Assembly: GCF_021277265.1 (NCBI RefSeq)
Contig: NZ_JAJSOH010000002.1
Span: forward strand, 62,001-126,000
Reading direction: 5' to 3'
Source of the DNA: Kineosporia rhizophila
Lineage (GTDB): Bacteria; Actinomycetota; Actinomycetes; Actinomycetales; Kineosporiaceae
DNA: 64,000 nt
Shown here one piece after another: positions 7,854-16,234 of this stretch. The notes under the pieces were generated by a model that saw nothing but the letters and a program-made list of their open reading frames with translations, was not told the DNA's origin and did no database searches. Position 1 is the stretch's first letter. Each line of letters opens with the position of its first letter. Both the position numbers and the translations under genes were made by a program.

Positions 7854-8816
7854 TCAGACCGCAGTGCTGTGATCGGACCGGTCCCGGTCCCGCCCCCCGG
7901 GCAGATCGTAGCCCCGTACCGGAAGGTCGGTACGCTCCAGCAGCCGGACCAGATTGCCGTTCATCCGCCGGATCACCGGCAGCGAACTGTTCCCGTTCAG
8001 CGTGCCGATGCGCAGGCGGGTGCGGCCGTCGGCGTACGACCCGGTCTTGGGCTTGCGGCGCATGTCCTTCAGCGAGGCCAGGTTCTCCCGGGCATCCTCA
8101 CCGAGAAGATCCACCGCGCTGAGCAGGTCGGAGTAGGCCATGGCCAGAACACCGGTCTCGCGCAGGGCGGAGAGCTGCCCGTGGAGTTCGCCGGTGCGCT
8201 GCACCACCGCCTTGAGATCCTTGATCTGCGGCCCCAGTTCGGGCATCTTCGGGTAGGCCGGGTAGTCGAGATCGGGGCAGGAACTGCCGCAGCCCCGCAG
8301 GCGAGCGGCGTTGGCCGAGTTGATCTCGTCGATCTGCGCCTCGACCTGCGCGAGTTCGGTGTTGTACTCCTGGATCTGCACCCGCGCCTGGTGCATGGCC
8401 GGCAGGTAGCGGCGCTCGGCCCCGAAGAACACCGCCCGGATCTCCATGAAAACACCCAGGCCGGAACGCAGGTCGGCCTGCTCCTGAGCCAGTGCGGCAG
8501 CCCGGCGCTCGGTCTCGCTCGGACCGCCCACCACTCCGGTGGATCTCAGCGTGGCGAAGGTCAGACCGGCCACCACCAGCAGCACGACCAGGACGAGGCC
8601 GAGCCCGAGCCCCCAGCCACCGCCGCGGGAGCCCTGCCTCGCGGGCGTCAGGATCTCCTGCATGTGCACCTGACGCGGCCCCGGAACCTGGACGACCGGC
8701 CTACGCACCGGCCGCGCGGGCGGATCGCCGGCCCGGGCCCCGCAGGTCTCGCAGAAGGTCTGCCGGTGCCCCAGTAGGCGCGCGCAGGCGGGACAGGACA
8801 GCGTCGTGACACCCAC
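7854..8816 (-). CDS. Zinc-ribbon, single-span membrane protein of unknown function (paralogue of 24471-25220)
   Basis: 320 aa from the GTG at 8816, with GGGGG 8 nt upstream. Residues ~7-28 form a zinc ribbon (CPAC ... CETCG). A basic Pro/Arg stretch follows, then one transmembrane helix (LGLGLVLVVLLVVAGLTFA) and a ~220-residue outer part. That part contains VFFGAERRYLPAMHQA, an insert with two Cys (RGCGSSCPDLDYP), and the ending RRMNGNLVRLLERTDLPVRGYDLPGG. The same AERRYLPAM and RRMN...LP.R..DLPGG signatures, membrane anchor and length recur in the protein at 24471-25220, which lacks the zinc ribbon and the Cys insert. I recognise no named family. The outer part is predicted helical and may be coiled-coil. 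Confidence 0.8.
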   Translation of the reverse strand: MGVTTLSCPACARLLGHRQTFCETCGARAGDPPARPVRRPVVQVPGPRQVHMQEILTPARQGSRGGGWGLGLGLVLVVLLVVAGLTFATLRSTGVVGGPSETERRAAALAQEQADLRSGLGVFMEIRAVFFGAERRYLPAMHQARVQIQEYNTELAQVEAQIDEINSANAARLRGCGSSCPDLDYPAYPKMPELGPQIKDLKAVVQRTGELHGQLSALRETGVLAMAYSDLLSAVDLLGEDARENLASLKDMRRKPKTGSYADGRTRLRIGTLNGNSSLPVIRRMNGNLVRLLERTDLPVRGYDLPGGRDRDRSDHSTAV

Positions 8817-8933
8817 GTTGGCCCCCGAAGCCGTGGACGGTCTGGTCAGGGATACATCGGCGGCGGGCCTGCTCAGATCAAGGCCATGACCCGGACTTCC
8901 CCGCCGTGGGTCGCCGGGCGGCATGATGGCGAG

Positions 8934-10178
8934 GTGCGACTGGTCACCGATGCCGAACGCCGCTCCCGCCTGGCGGTCCGTCATGCGCTGGTTCCCGGCC
9001 TGGAGGCGGACTCCCCCGACGCGGTCACCCGGGCGCTCACCGCACTGCACGCCACCGAGCCGGCCACGCCGTACTTGTCGTGCTGGGCCCGGACCACGTC
9101 GATGCAGCCCAAGGATCTGGACCAGGCGCTCTACGAGCAGCGGTCCCTGGTGAAGCAACTGGCCATGCGGCGCACCCTGTTCGTGTTTCCCCGGGAGCTG
9201 CTGCCTTCGGTGTGGTCCAGCGCATCAGCCCGGGTGGCGGCCACCGAACGAGCGAAACTGATCAAGGACGTCGTCGCGGCCGGGATTGCCGAGGAGGGCG
9301 CCGGCTGGCTGGACGCGGCGCGGGCGGAGATTCTGGCTGTTCTCGCCGAGCACCCCACCGGGCTGACCGCGGCCGAGATCCGTGAGGCCGTGCCCCGGCT
9401 GCGGGTGAAGGCGAGCGCGGTGGGCGGCGAGACCTGGGCCGGGCCGCGGATGCTGGTCCTGCTCGGCGCCTCCGCCGACATCGTGCGGGGTGTGAACACC
9501 GGGCGCTGGGTGGCTTCCCGGCCGCGATGGACACTGACCCGGGACTGGCTTGCCGGTGGCTCGGCTGGCCCGGGTGGCCCGGGTGGCTCGGTCGACTCCG
9601 CTGGTCTGGCTGAGCCGACCAGCTCGGGCGACTCGGACGGCCTGGCTGACGGTGGGGTGCCGGATGTCGACGCCGGTTATCGGGAGCTGGTGCGGCGCTG
9701 GCTCTGGTCGTTCGGGCCGGGCACCGAGGGCGATCTGGTGTGGTGGCTGGGCTCGACCAAGAAGGCGGTGCGCACGGCGTTGGCCGAGCTCGGGGCGCAG
9801 GCGGTGCAGCTGGAAGACTCCTCGACCGGCTGGCTGCTGCCCGAGGACCTCGAGCCGGTCGCCGACCCCGGCCCCTGGGTCAGGCTGCTGCCCGTGCTGG
9901 ACGCCACCGTGATGGGCTGGCAGGCCCGCGACTTCTACCTCGGACCCCACAAGGCCCGGCTCTTCGACACCCGCGGCAACGTAGGCACCAGCGCCTGGGC
10001 GAACGGCCGGATGGTCGGCTGCTGGGTGCAGGACGCGGCCGGGCGCGTGGAAGTACGCCTGGTGGAGGATGTCCCACCGGGGGTGCGCAGCGCGCTCGAC
10101 AAGGAGGCCGCCCGCCTGACCGATTGGCTGGACGGCCTGCGGATCGGCACGGTGTACCCCTCTCCGGCGATGAAGTAG
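8934..10178 (+). CDS. Winged-helix DNA-binding domain protein (HTH_42/YcaQ-like)
   Basis: 414 aa from the GTG at 8934, where the family normally begins (VRLVTDAERRSRLAVRHAL); an ATG at 8886 would add 16 residues. Family hallmarks include LHATEPATPYLSCWAR, LVKQLAMRRTLFVFP, GRWVASRPRW, LLPVLDATVMGWQARDFYL and GNVGTSAWANGRMVGCW. E. coli YcaQ of this family is a DNA glycosylase for interstrand cross-links, while AlkX and many actinobacterial members are less defined. A Gly/Ser/Asp-rich insert of about 40 residues (~210-250) interrupts the middle and looks like an unstructured, lineage-specific expansion. It is divergent from the zinc-ribbon gene. Confidence 0.82.
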   Translation: MRLVTDAERRSRLAVRHALVPGLEADSPDAVTRALTALHATEPATPYLSCWARTTSMQPKDLDQALYEQRSLVKQLAMRRTLFVFPRELLPSVWSSASARVAATERAKLIKDVVAAGIAEEGAGWLDAARAEILAVLAEHPTGLTAAEIREAVPRLRVKASAVGGETWAGPRMLVLLGASADIVRGVNTGRWVASRPRWTLTRDWLAGGSAGPGGPGGSVDSAGLAEPTSSGDSDGLADGGVPDVDAGYRELVRRWLWSFGPGTEGDLVWWLGSTKKAVRTALAELGAQAVQLEDSSTGWLLPEDLEPVADPGPWVRLLPVLDATVMGWQARDFYLGPHKARLFDTRGNVGTSAWANGRMVGCWVQDAAGRVEVRLVEDVPPGVRSALDKEAARLTDWLDGLRIGTVYPSPAMK

Positions 10179-10661
10179 CGCATCGTTCACCGGAGCCGGG
10201 CGACCTCGCGTGACTCCGACGACCTGCGGGCGCGGTGCCGGGGTGGCCCTCAATTCCACCCCGACACCGTCGCCCTCACCCGGCCGGGCCCCTGAACCCA
10301 GCCGGGCGCTACGAGCCCGGCGGATGCCACTGCGGCTCCGTTCGGGCGTTCACGACCTCGGGTGCGGACCAGGCCGCTCAGGGGACAGCCCGGTACCCGC
10401 ACACCTACTGAGATGCGCGCGGGCCCGGTTTAGGTCGCAGAATTTCAGGTGACCTGAGTCACAGCAGGCCGTGCAGTCAGGCCGATGAGGGCTAAACGGG
10501 AGCTAAGTGCGCTGTTGTCTCCGACGACAACCGACGCCGATCAAGCACCGAAGACCTGGGTGATCACGCCGGGATGCATGGTTAAGCTACGCAAAGTAGT
10601 CGGACGTGCGTTCCAATTATGGCTGTGCACGGGGGTTTTGCGGGCTGTTAGGGTCACCGCC
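10179..10661. other. Non-coding region upstream of the amylase gene
   Basis: About 480 bp with no supportable gene. It contains a 13-bp odd palindrome TCAGGTGACCTGA (10445-10457) and a smaller one, CTAC-N5-GTAG (10587-10599), in a relatively AT-rich stretch. Both are candidate operators for the amylase. A terminator for the winged-helix gene was not seen. Confidence 0.4.
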
Positions 10662-12203
10662 GTGACTCGGCGTAAAGAAAGCTCGGCCAGGCAGCGGCGC
10701 ATCGCGACCGTCGCCGGTGCCACCACCGTTCTCGTGGTGAGCGCCGCCGCCACGGCCATGGCCTGGCCGCAGCAGGACAGCGTCCGAGCCGGCACCCAAG
10801 TCAGCACTCAAACCAGCGCACCTGCTGCGAGCGCCTCGGCCGGAGACGTGATGGCCAACCTTTTCCAGTGGAACTGGGCCTCCGTGGCGACCGAGTGCAC
10901 CGAGGTGCTGGGGCCGAACGGCTTCGGCGGCGTGCAGGTCGCCCCGCCGCAGGACTCGATCCGGGTGAACTGGGACCACCACCCGTGGTGGGAGGTCTAC
11001 CAGCCGGCCGGCTACGACCTGAACAGCCGCATGGGGTCGGAGGCCGAGTTCCGCGACATGGTGCAGACCTGCCGCGACGCCGGGGTCAAGGTCTACGTGG
11101 ACGCGGTGATCAACCACATGTCCGGCAGTGACATGACCGCGAGCGGCGCCACCTCCTACAGCGGCAACAAGTACAGCGCGATGACGTATCCCGGGCTGTA
11201 CACGAAGGACGACTTCCACCAGGCGGCCGACTGTCCCACCAGTTCCGGGGATGTCGAGAACTACGACGACGTCCAGCAGGCGCACTTCTGCCGGCTGGGC
11301 AAGCTCGAGGACCTGAAGACCGAGAGCGACTACGTCCGCGGCGCGATCACCAAGTACCTGAACAAGCTGGTCGGGTACGGGGTCTCGGGCTTCCGGGTGG
11401 ACGCCGCCAAGCACATCCCGCGGGCCGACCTGAAGGCGATCATCGACGGTCTGGACCCGACCGTGGACGGCACCCGGCCCTACGTGGCGCTGGAGGTCTT
11501 CGGCGGTCAGGGTGAGCTCTCGCAGGCGGCCTACTCCGAGCTGGGCAGCGTGCTCGGCCTGGACGCCTCGGTGCAGCTGAAGAAGGCGTTCAGCGGCAAC
11601 CTCGCGGCGCTGGAGAACTTCGGCGACGGGCTGGTGGCCTCGGACAAGTCGCTGACCTTCGTGATGAACCACGACACCGACCGCACCGGTGAGTCGATCA
11701 GCTCCAAGGACGCCGCGACCGAGAAGCTGGCCACCCAGTTCGTGCTGGCTCACGACTACGGTGTTCCGCAGGTCTACTCGTCGTTCCGGTGGAACGCCTA
11801 CGACGACGCCCCGCCCTCCGGGGCCGACGGCCTGATCACCGACACCGACTGCAACAACGGTGCCTGGAACTGTCTGGACCGCGACCCGGCGGTGCTCGGG
11901 ATGGTCGCCTTCCGCAACAGCGTGGGCGACGCGGCGGTGACGAACTGGTCGGACGACGGCGCGGACCTGATCTCGTTCAGTCGCGGTGAGGCCGGCTGGA
12001 CGGCGCTGAACAACGGCACCTCCGCCCAGACGCAGACGTTCGCCACCGGTCTGCCCGAGGGCACCTACTGCGATCTGACCAGCGGCGGCACTCAGGACGG
12101 CAGCTGCGTCGGCACCACTGTGAAGGTGGGCGCCGACGGCCAAGCCTCGGTGAAGGTGCCGGCGAGGGCAGCGGTCGCGATCACCCAGGACTCCCGGCTC
12201 TAG
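10662..12203 (+). CDS. Secreted alpha-amylase (GH13, Streptomyces type)
   Basis: 513 aa; endo-hydrolysis of alpha-1,4 glucan linkages in starch outside the cell. The GTG at 10662 is followed by a signal peptide (basic RRKESSARQRR, then VAGATTVLVVSAAATAMA). The catalytic residues are visible: nucleophile Asp247 in GFRVDAAKHI, acid/base Glu278 in VALEVFG, and transition-state Asp338 in FVMNHDTDR. Upstream DAVINHMSG is the first conserved region. After the (beta/alpha)8 barrel comes only the small C-terminal beta domain (to ~513), so there is no starch-binding module. AGGG 9 nt upstream is the likely ribosome site, and a strong terminator follows. Confidence 0.93.
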   Translation: MTRRKESSARQRRIATVAGATTVLVVSAAATAMAWPQQDSVRAGTQVSTQTSAPAASASAGDVMANLFQWNWASVATECTEVLGPNGFGGVQVAPPQDSIRVNWDHHPWWEVYQPAGYDLNSRMGSEAEFRDMVQTCRDAGVKVYVDAVINHMSGSDMTASGATSYSGNKYSAMTYPGLYTKDDFHQAADCPTSSGDVENYDDVQQAHFCRLGKLEDLKTESDYVRGAITKYLNKLVGYGVSGFRVDAAKHIPRADLKAIIDGLDPTVDGTRPYVALEVFGGQGELSQAAYSELGSVLGLDASVQLKKAFSGNLAALENFGDGLVASDKSLTFVMNHDTDRTGESISSKDAATEKLATQFVLAHDYGVPQVYSSFRWNAYDDAPPSGADGLITDTDCNNGAWNCLDRDPAVLGMVAFRNSVGDAAVTNWSDDGADLISFSRGEAGWTALNNGTSAQTQTFATGLPEGTYCDLTSGGTQDGSCVGTTVKVGADGQASVKVPARAAVAITQDSRL

Positions 12204-12250
12204 GCCCGGGACCCACGAGCTCCGGCCCTGGCCGCCCCAGGGTCGGATCA

Positions 12251-12311
12251 TCCACCGCCCACCCACGATCCGCCGACGGCCTACCGGTGGGACTCGGGGG
12301 TGGGCGGTGGA
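12251..12311. terminator. Bidirectional terminator after the amylase gene
   Basis: Arms TCCACCGCCCACCC (12251-12264) and GGGTGGGCGGTGGA (12298-12311) match perfectly over 14 bp. They are followed on the plus strand by CTTTT and lie between two convergent genes. Confidence 0.85.
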
Positions 12312-12325
12312 CTTTTCGAGGTGAG

Positions 12326-12829
12326 TCAGGCCTGGGCGACGGCCTTGGTCAGCCCGTTCAGGCGCAGGCCGGTGGCGCCGCGCAGGTGCTGCAGGTCGAC
12401 CCCGCCGTCGCCGCGGTAGTTGAGGAAGGCGACCTGCTCGGTCCAGTCGAGCAGCGTGCCGCCGGGTTCGCCGGTGGCTCCGGGCAGTGGGTACAGCTCG
12501 ACGGTGAGCAGGGCCGTCCACATCAGCACATCGTTGATGGCGGCCTCGTAGGACTGCACGAGGCGGCGCCCGGGCACGATGTCGATCCAGCGGGAGCGGT
12601 TGTGCACCAGCTCCGGTTCGCCCTCGAGCGGGGTGAACGTGCTGCGCGCCTGCTCGGTACCGCCGATCCGGAAGTCGAACGAGTACTCGCTGTCGCGGCC
12701 GGGCAGGCGGAACCAGATCCGGCGCAGATCATCGTCGGCGAAAACCCGGAAAACCGTCTCCGGCGGGGCGTCCAGCTCCCGGGAGACGGTGAAGGTGTGG
12801 TGCCTGACCCCGCTCACGGCCGTGTCCAT
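12326..12829 (-). CDS. SRPBCC (START/AHSA1-like) domain protein
   Basis: 167 aa from the ATG at 12829; a GTG at 12847 would add six residues. The pattern is typical: HTFTVSRELDAPPETVFRVFADDDLRRIWF at the start, then alternating beta strands (SEYSFDFRIGG, TFTPLEG, LLTVELYPL), a closing GTLLDWTEQVAFLNY and a long C-terminal helix. The fold makes a hydrophobic cavity for ligands; AHSA1-type members in actinomycetes often sit beside ArsR regulators, but none is here. The ligand is unknown. Confidence 0.85.
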   Translation of the reverse strand: MDTAVSGVRHHTFTVSRELDAPPETVFRVFADDDLRRIWFRLPGRDSEYSFDFRIGGTEQARSTFTPLEGEPELVHNRSRWIDIVPGRRLVQSYEAAINDVLMWTALLTVELYPLPGATGEPGGTLLDWTEQVAFLNYRGDGGVDLQHLRGATGLRLNGLTKAVAQA

Positions 12830-12881
12830 GACCGCCAAGTGAACCACCTGGCGGCCACGGGCATCGGCGCGTAGTGCGGAC

Positions 12882-13064
12882 TCAGCGGCGGCCGCGGGCC
12901 TTGCTCTGGTAGTTCACCGGACCCGGCAGGTCGACGGAGTGGCGGCGGCTGCGCGAGTTCCACGACCAGCGACCGATGTGCCAGGTACGGCTGGTGCCCG
13001 TCTTGGAGACGTTCAGGCGCAGGAACGGGAGCATCTTGATCCGTTTGCGGAACGTGAAAGGCAT
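12882..13064 (-). CDS. Small DUF4236-like basic protein
   Basis: 60 aa. The ATG at 13064 has AGGGAG about 8 nt upstream, so longer upstream versions are rejected. The N-terminus MPFTFRKRIKMLPFLRLNVS and the following SKTG, then SRRHSVDLPGPVNYQSK, match the DUF4236 pattern (short basic start, LRLNVSKxG, and a Pro-Gly turn). Function is unknown in the family. The protein is very basic. It lies 35 bp upstream of the SRPBCC gene and could share its transcript. Confidence 0.72.
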   Translation of the reverse strand: MPFTFRKRIKMLPFLRLNVSKTGTSRTWHIGRWSWNSRSRRHSVDLPGPVNYQSKARGRR

Positions 13065-13145
13065 GTCTTCTCTCCCTTGCTGCGAGGCGAAAACCCGACA
13101 TGTCCACCATTGGGGCAATCGATCACTCCCGCAAGCCGAACTGGA

Positions 13146-13988
13146 TCATGACCGCTCCGAGAGGAAGACCAGCTGATCGGGCAGGAGGCTGCGCCAGTAA
13201 CCGTGGTCGTGCCCACCCTCGCCGAGCGAGCCGGCCGGAGCCGGGTCACAGGCTTTGCAGTAGCGCTCCGTCTCGGCCCGGAAGGGGTCGTCCGCCCCGC
13301 AGGAGACCGACAGCGGTAGGTCGCCGACGTCAGGATCGGCGGCCAGGTCACCCCAGCGCTCGAAATCCTCGGCATCGTCGAACGATCCGGCCGACGTGAC
13401 CGAGGCCCGGGCGAAGAGGGCCGGGCTGGAGGCAGCGGCGGCCACCAACTGGCCGGGCGCCCCGAAGCGGCCGTTCGACGCCTCCCGGGCCAACATCAAG
13501 GCCCCGAAACCACCCATTGAGTAACCCAGGAGGGAAAGGCGGCCGGTGTCGAAGCCGATTTCGCCGAGTCGGGGCAGCAGTTCGCCGGAGATCATGGCCA
13601 GCGGGTCGTCGCCGTCGGCCCGGGGATGCCAGTAGGTCTCGCCACCGTCGACCGATGCGATGCCGACCGGCGCACCGCCGTTGGCCACGTGCTGGGCCAA
13701 GAACTCATGAGCGGCAAGGGAATCGAAGGCGGAGTGGGCATCATCTCCCCGGCCGTGCAGTACCAGAACAACTGGCAGCCCGTCAGGTTCGTGATCGGGC
13801 GGAGTAGCCCACCCGTACGTAACCGGCTTTCCGCGCGCGCTGGAGTCAAACGTCTTAAATTTGGGTTCCGCTCCCCCGACCCCGGGCAGGACACCACTCA
13901 GGTAGCCGGCCACCCCGGCGCCGGTGACCACGGCACCGGCGGTGGCGGTCAGGAACAGTCGGCGAGAGATATGGCTGCGGGTAGCCAC
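13146..13988 (-). CDS. Tat-exported alpha/beta-hydrolase (esterase D/putative esterase type)
   Basis: 280 aa from a GTG at 13988. The start carries a twin-arginine signal (SRRLFLTATAG, hydrophobic core to GVAGYLSG). The catalytic triad is readable: nucleophile Ser in LLGYSMGGFGAL, Asp in SCGADDPF, and His in EGGHDHGYW; the oxyanion hole is HGRGDD. This resembles mycobacterial antigen 85-like or S-formylglutathione hydrolase-like esterases. Tat export suggests folding in the cytoplasm before secretion. It starts 2 nt after the GntR gene ends, so the two are co-transcribed and the regulator probably controls it. Confidence 0.87.
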   Translation of the reverse strand: MATRSHISRRLFLTATAGAVVTGAGVAGYLSGVLPGVGGAEPKFKTFDSSARGKPVTYGWATPPDHEPDGLPVVLVLHGRGDDAHSAFDSLAAHEFLAQHVANGGAPVGIASVDGGETYWHPRADGDDPLAMISGELLPRLGEIGFDTGRLSLLGYSMGGFGALMLAREASNGRFGAPGQLVAAAASSPALFARASVTSAGSFDDAEDFERWGDLAADPDVGDLPLSVSCGADDPFRAETERYCKACDPAPAGSLGEGGHDHGYWRSLLPDQLVFLSERS

Positions 13989-13990
13989 AT

Positions 13991-14806
13991 TCAGGCGCCG
14001 GAGAGGCTGAGCTTGTAGCCGCCGCCGGTGGAGAACTGCACCGCCACGGCGAAGCGGTCGGCCCGGACCAGGGTGCGCCGGTACTCGGCCGGCCCGGCCG
14101 GCCCCTGAGCCCTTCGCTCGATGGCGAACCCGGCCGTCTCCGGACCGATTCCGAGCAGCTCGCGCTCCGGGGCGGTGGGCAGGACGGCGTGGATCGTCTC
14201 TTCGCCTCCGCCCAGCCGGATGCCGCAGCGCTGTTCCAGTTCGCGGTAGACCGCGGTGTGGCTGAAGTCGGCCTCGAGCAGCGGGGCGGCCAGGGCGGCG
14301 GGCAGCCAGACCCGGTCGAAGGCCAGCGGCTCGTCACCGGCCAGCCGCACCCGCTCCAGGTAGAACAGCTCGGTGTCGGGCCCGAGGGACAGGCGGGAGG
14401 CGGCGTGGGCGTCGGTGCGCAGATCGATCGCCCGCACGATGCTGCGCTGCTCCAGCCCTTCGGCCTCGACCGAGGCGAACAGGCTGTAGAGCGCCCCCAG
14501 GGGCTGGGTGATGCGGCGGGTGCCGGAGGCGACCCGGGGGCGGCGGCCGCGCGCCGCGATCACCACGCCCTCGTCGCGCAGGCGCCGCAGGGCCTCACGC
14601 ACCGTGTGACGGCTCACGTCGTACGCCTCGACCAGGGCCATCTCACCCGGGAAACCGGCCGTGAACTGCTCAGCATTGAGGCGGCGACGCAGGTCGGCGT
14701 GCACCTGGGCCCACAGCGGCAGCGGGGCGGACCGGTCGATCGCGGCCGACCAGGACCCCCGGGCCGGCGCCCCTTCTTCGGTGTGCACGCTCGTGAAGTT
14801 CACCAT
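13991..14806 (-). CDS. GntR-family (HutC/UTRA) transcriptional regulator
   Basis: 271 aa. The ATG at 14806 (MVNFTSV) has GGAG 5 nt upstream; a GTG at 14836 is an alternative. A winged helix lies at ~35-105 (LPLWAQVHADLRRRLN, YDVSRHTVREALRRLRDEGVV). A UTRA ligand-binding domain follows (~110-265; LGPDTELFYLERVRLAGDEPLAFDRVWLP and FAIERRAQGPAGPAEYRRTLVRADRF). It is upstream of the esterase gene and divergent from the metallo-beta-lactamase/rhodanese gene. Palindromes in the gap between the divergent genes are good operator candidates, so it probably controls both directions. Confidence 0.9.
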   Translation of the reverse strand: MVNFTSVHTEEGAPARGSWSAAIDRSAPLPLWAQVHADLRRRLNAEQFTAGFPGEMALVEAYDVSRHTVREALRRLRDEGVVIAARGRRPRVASGTRRITQPLGALYSLFASVEAEGLEQRSIVRAIDLRTDAHAASRLSLGPDTELFYLERVRLAGDEPLAFDRVWLPAALAAPLLEADFSHTAVYRELEQRCGIRLGGGEETIHAVLPTAPERELLGIGPETAGFAIERRAQGPAGPAEYRRTLVRADRFAVAVQFSTGGGYKLSLSGA

Positions 14807-14838
14807 CGCTCCGTTGCCCTCGTCTGCGCTGGGCACTT

Positions 14839-14861
14839 AATGTACGGACATTCGGATGTCC
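14839..14861. promoter_or_regulatory. Overlapping palindromes between divergent GntR and MBL/rhodanese genes
   Basis: AATGT-ACGG-ACATT (14839-14852) overlaps GGACAT-TCGG-ATGTCC (14846-14861). These two nested inverted repeats sit between the divergent starts. The spacing and dyad size suit a dimeric GntR/HutC regulator. Confidence 0.55.
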
Positions 14862-14886
14862 CAGCAATGCGCGGGAGCGTGAGCAC

Positions 14887-16233
14887 GTGATCCAGGTGGA
14901 CGTGATCGAGACCAGCGAGCTCGGCGACCGCAGCTACATCGCGCACGACGGTTCCAGCGCCGTCGTGATCGACCCGCAGCGCGACGTCGACCGGGTGCTC
15001 GGCCGGCTCGGCGAGCTGGGCCTGAGCTGCGTGCTGGTGCTGGAGACGCACATCCACAACGACTACGTCACCGGCGGCTACGAGCTGGCCCGGCGCACCG
15101 GCGCGGAGTACGGCGTGAACCGGGACGACGAGGTGGGCTTCGAGCGCCGGCCGATCGGTGACGGCGACGAGCTGACCGCCGGCGGGCTGCGGGTGCGGGT
15201 CGTGGCCACCCCCGGGCACACCGACACGCACCTGGCCTACGTGGTGGAGGACGGCTCGTCCGACCCGGTGGTGTTCACCGGCGGCTCGCTGCTGTTCGGG
15301 AGCGTGGGCCGGACCGACCTGGTCGACGCCGCCCGCACCGTGGAACTCACCCACGCCCAGTACCGTTCGGCCCACCGGCTGGCCCACGAACTGGCCGACG
15401 AGGTGCAGGTGATGCCCACCCACGGGTTCGGCAGCTTCTGCTCGGCGGGCAGCGCCACCGGCGGCTCGGCCAGCACCATCGGCGAGCAGAAGAAGGTGAA
15501 CGACGCGCTGCTGGAACCGGACGAGGACGCGTTCGTGCAGCGGCTGGTGGCCGGGCTGACCGCCTACCCGGCGTACTACGTGCACATGGGCGTGCTGAAC
15601 CGGCAGGGCCCCGGTCCGGTCGACCTGTCGGTGGCCGAGCCGGTGCAGGCCGACGAGCTGCACCGCCGGATCAGCGCCGGGGAATGGGTGGTGGATCTGC
15701 GCGATCGCACCGCCTACGCCGCCGGGCACCTGGCCGGCACCGTCAGCATCGACCTGAGCGGGCAGTTCACCACCTACCTGGGCTGGCTGATGCCCTGGGG
15801 CGCGCCGCTCACCCTGATCGGTGAGAACCAGGAACAGATCGCCCAGGCCCAGCGCCAGCTCGTGCGGATCGGTATCGACCGGCCCGACGCCACTGCGTTC
15901 GGCGACGTCGCCGCCTTCACCGACGAGCCCGCGTCCTACCGCAAGGCCTCGTTCGAAGACCTCGCCCGGGCCACCGACGCGGTGGTGCTCGACGTGCGCC
16001 GCGACGACGAACGGGCCGCCAGCCACCTGCCCGGCTCGGCCCACCTGCCGCTGCACCGGCTGCTCACCGGGCTGGACTCGCTGCCGCCGGGCGAGCTGTG
16101 GGTGCACTGCGTCAGCGGCTACCGCTCCTCGATCGCCGCCAGCCTGCTGAAACGCGCCGGGCGCCAGGTGGTCTGGGTGGCCGACGACTACAGCAACGCC
16201 GAGCGCGCCGGTCTGCGGGTGGAACGCGCCTGA
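14887..16233 (+). CDS. Metallo-beta-lactamase fold hydrolase with two rhodanese domains
   Basis: 448 aa from a GTG with GGGAG upstream. The MBL domain (~1-245) carries the metal motif as THIHNDYVTGG, later ATPGHTDTH, GGSLLFGSVGRTDL and PTHGFGSFC. This set is typical of persulfide dioxygenase (ETHE1-like) proteins rather than of beta-lactamases. The first rhodanese domain (~255-345) lacks a catalytic Cys (LTLIGENQEQ at that place). The second (~355-448) has it in WVHCVSGYRSS. The probable role is oxidation or transfer of sulfane sulfur (glutathione- or mycothiol-persulfide). Divergent from the GntR gene. Confidence 0.88.
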   Translation: MIQVDVIETSELGDRSYIAHDGSSAVVIDPQRDVDRVLGRLGELGLSCVLVLETHIHNDYVTGGYELARRTGAEYGVNRDDEVGFERRPIGDGDELTAGGLRVRVVATPGHTDTHLAYVVEDGSSDPVVFTGGSLLFGSVGRTDLVDAARTVELTHAQYRSAHRLAHELADEVQVMPTHGFGSFCSAGSATGGSASTIGEQKKVNDALLEPDEDAFVQRLVAGLTAYPAYYVHMGVLNRQGPGPVDLSVAEPVQADELHRRISAGEWVVDLRDRTAYAAGHLAGTVSIDLSGQFTTYLGWLMPWGAPLTLIGENQEQIAQAQRQLVRIGIDRPDATAFGDVAAFTDEPASYRKASFEDLARATDAVVLDVRRDDERAASHLPGSAHLPLHRLLTGLDSLPPGELWVHCVSGYRSSIAASLLKRAGRQVVWVADDYSNAERAGLRVERA

Positions 16234-16234
16234 C

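Noticed and set aside
9560..9650. Short repeats inside the winged-helix gene as possible CRISPR or minisatellite
   Set aside because: The repeats are irregular codon-level (Gly/Ser/Asp), with no conserved unit and spacer.
10210..10452. 80-codon plus-strand frame before the amylase
   Set aside because: No ribosome site, Pro/Arg/Ser-rich composition and no codon bias.
10617..12521. 634-codon open frame opposite the amylase
   Set aside because: Shadow frame; low-complexity Val/Gly/Arg/His sequence spanning a terminator.
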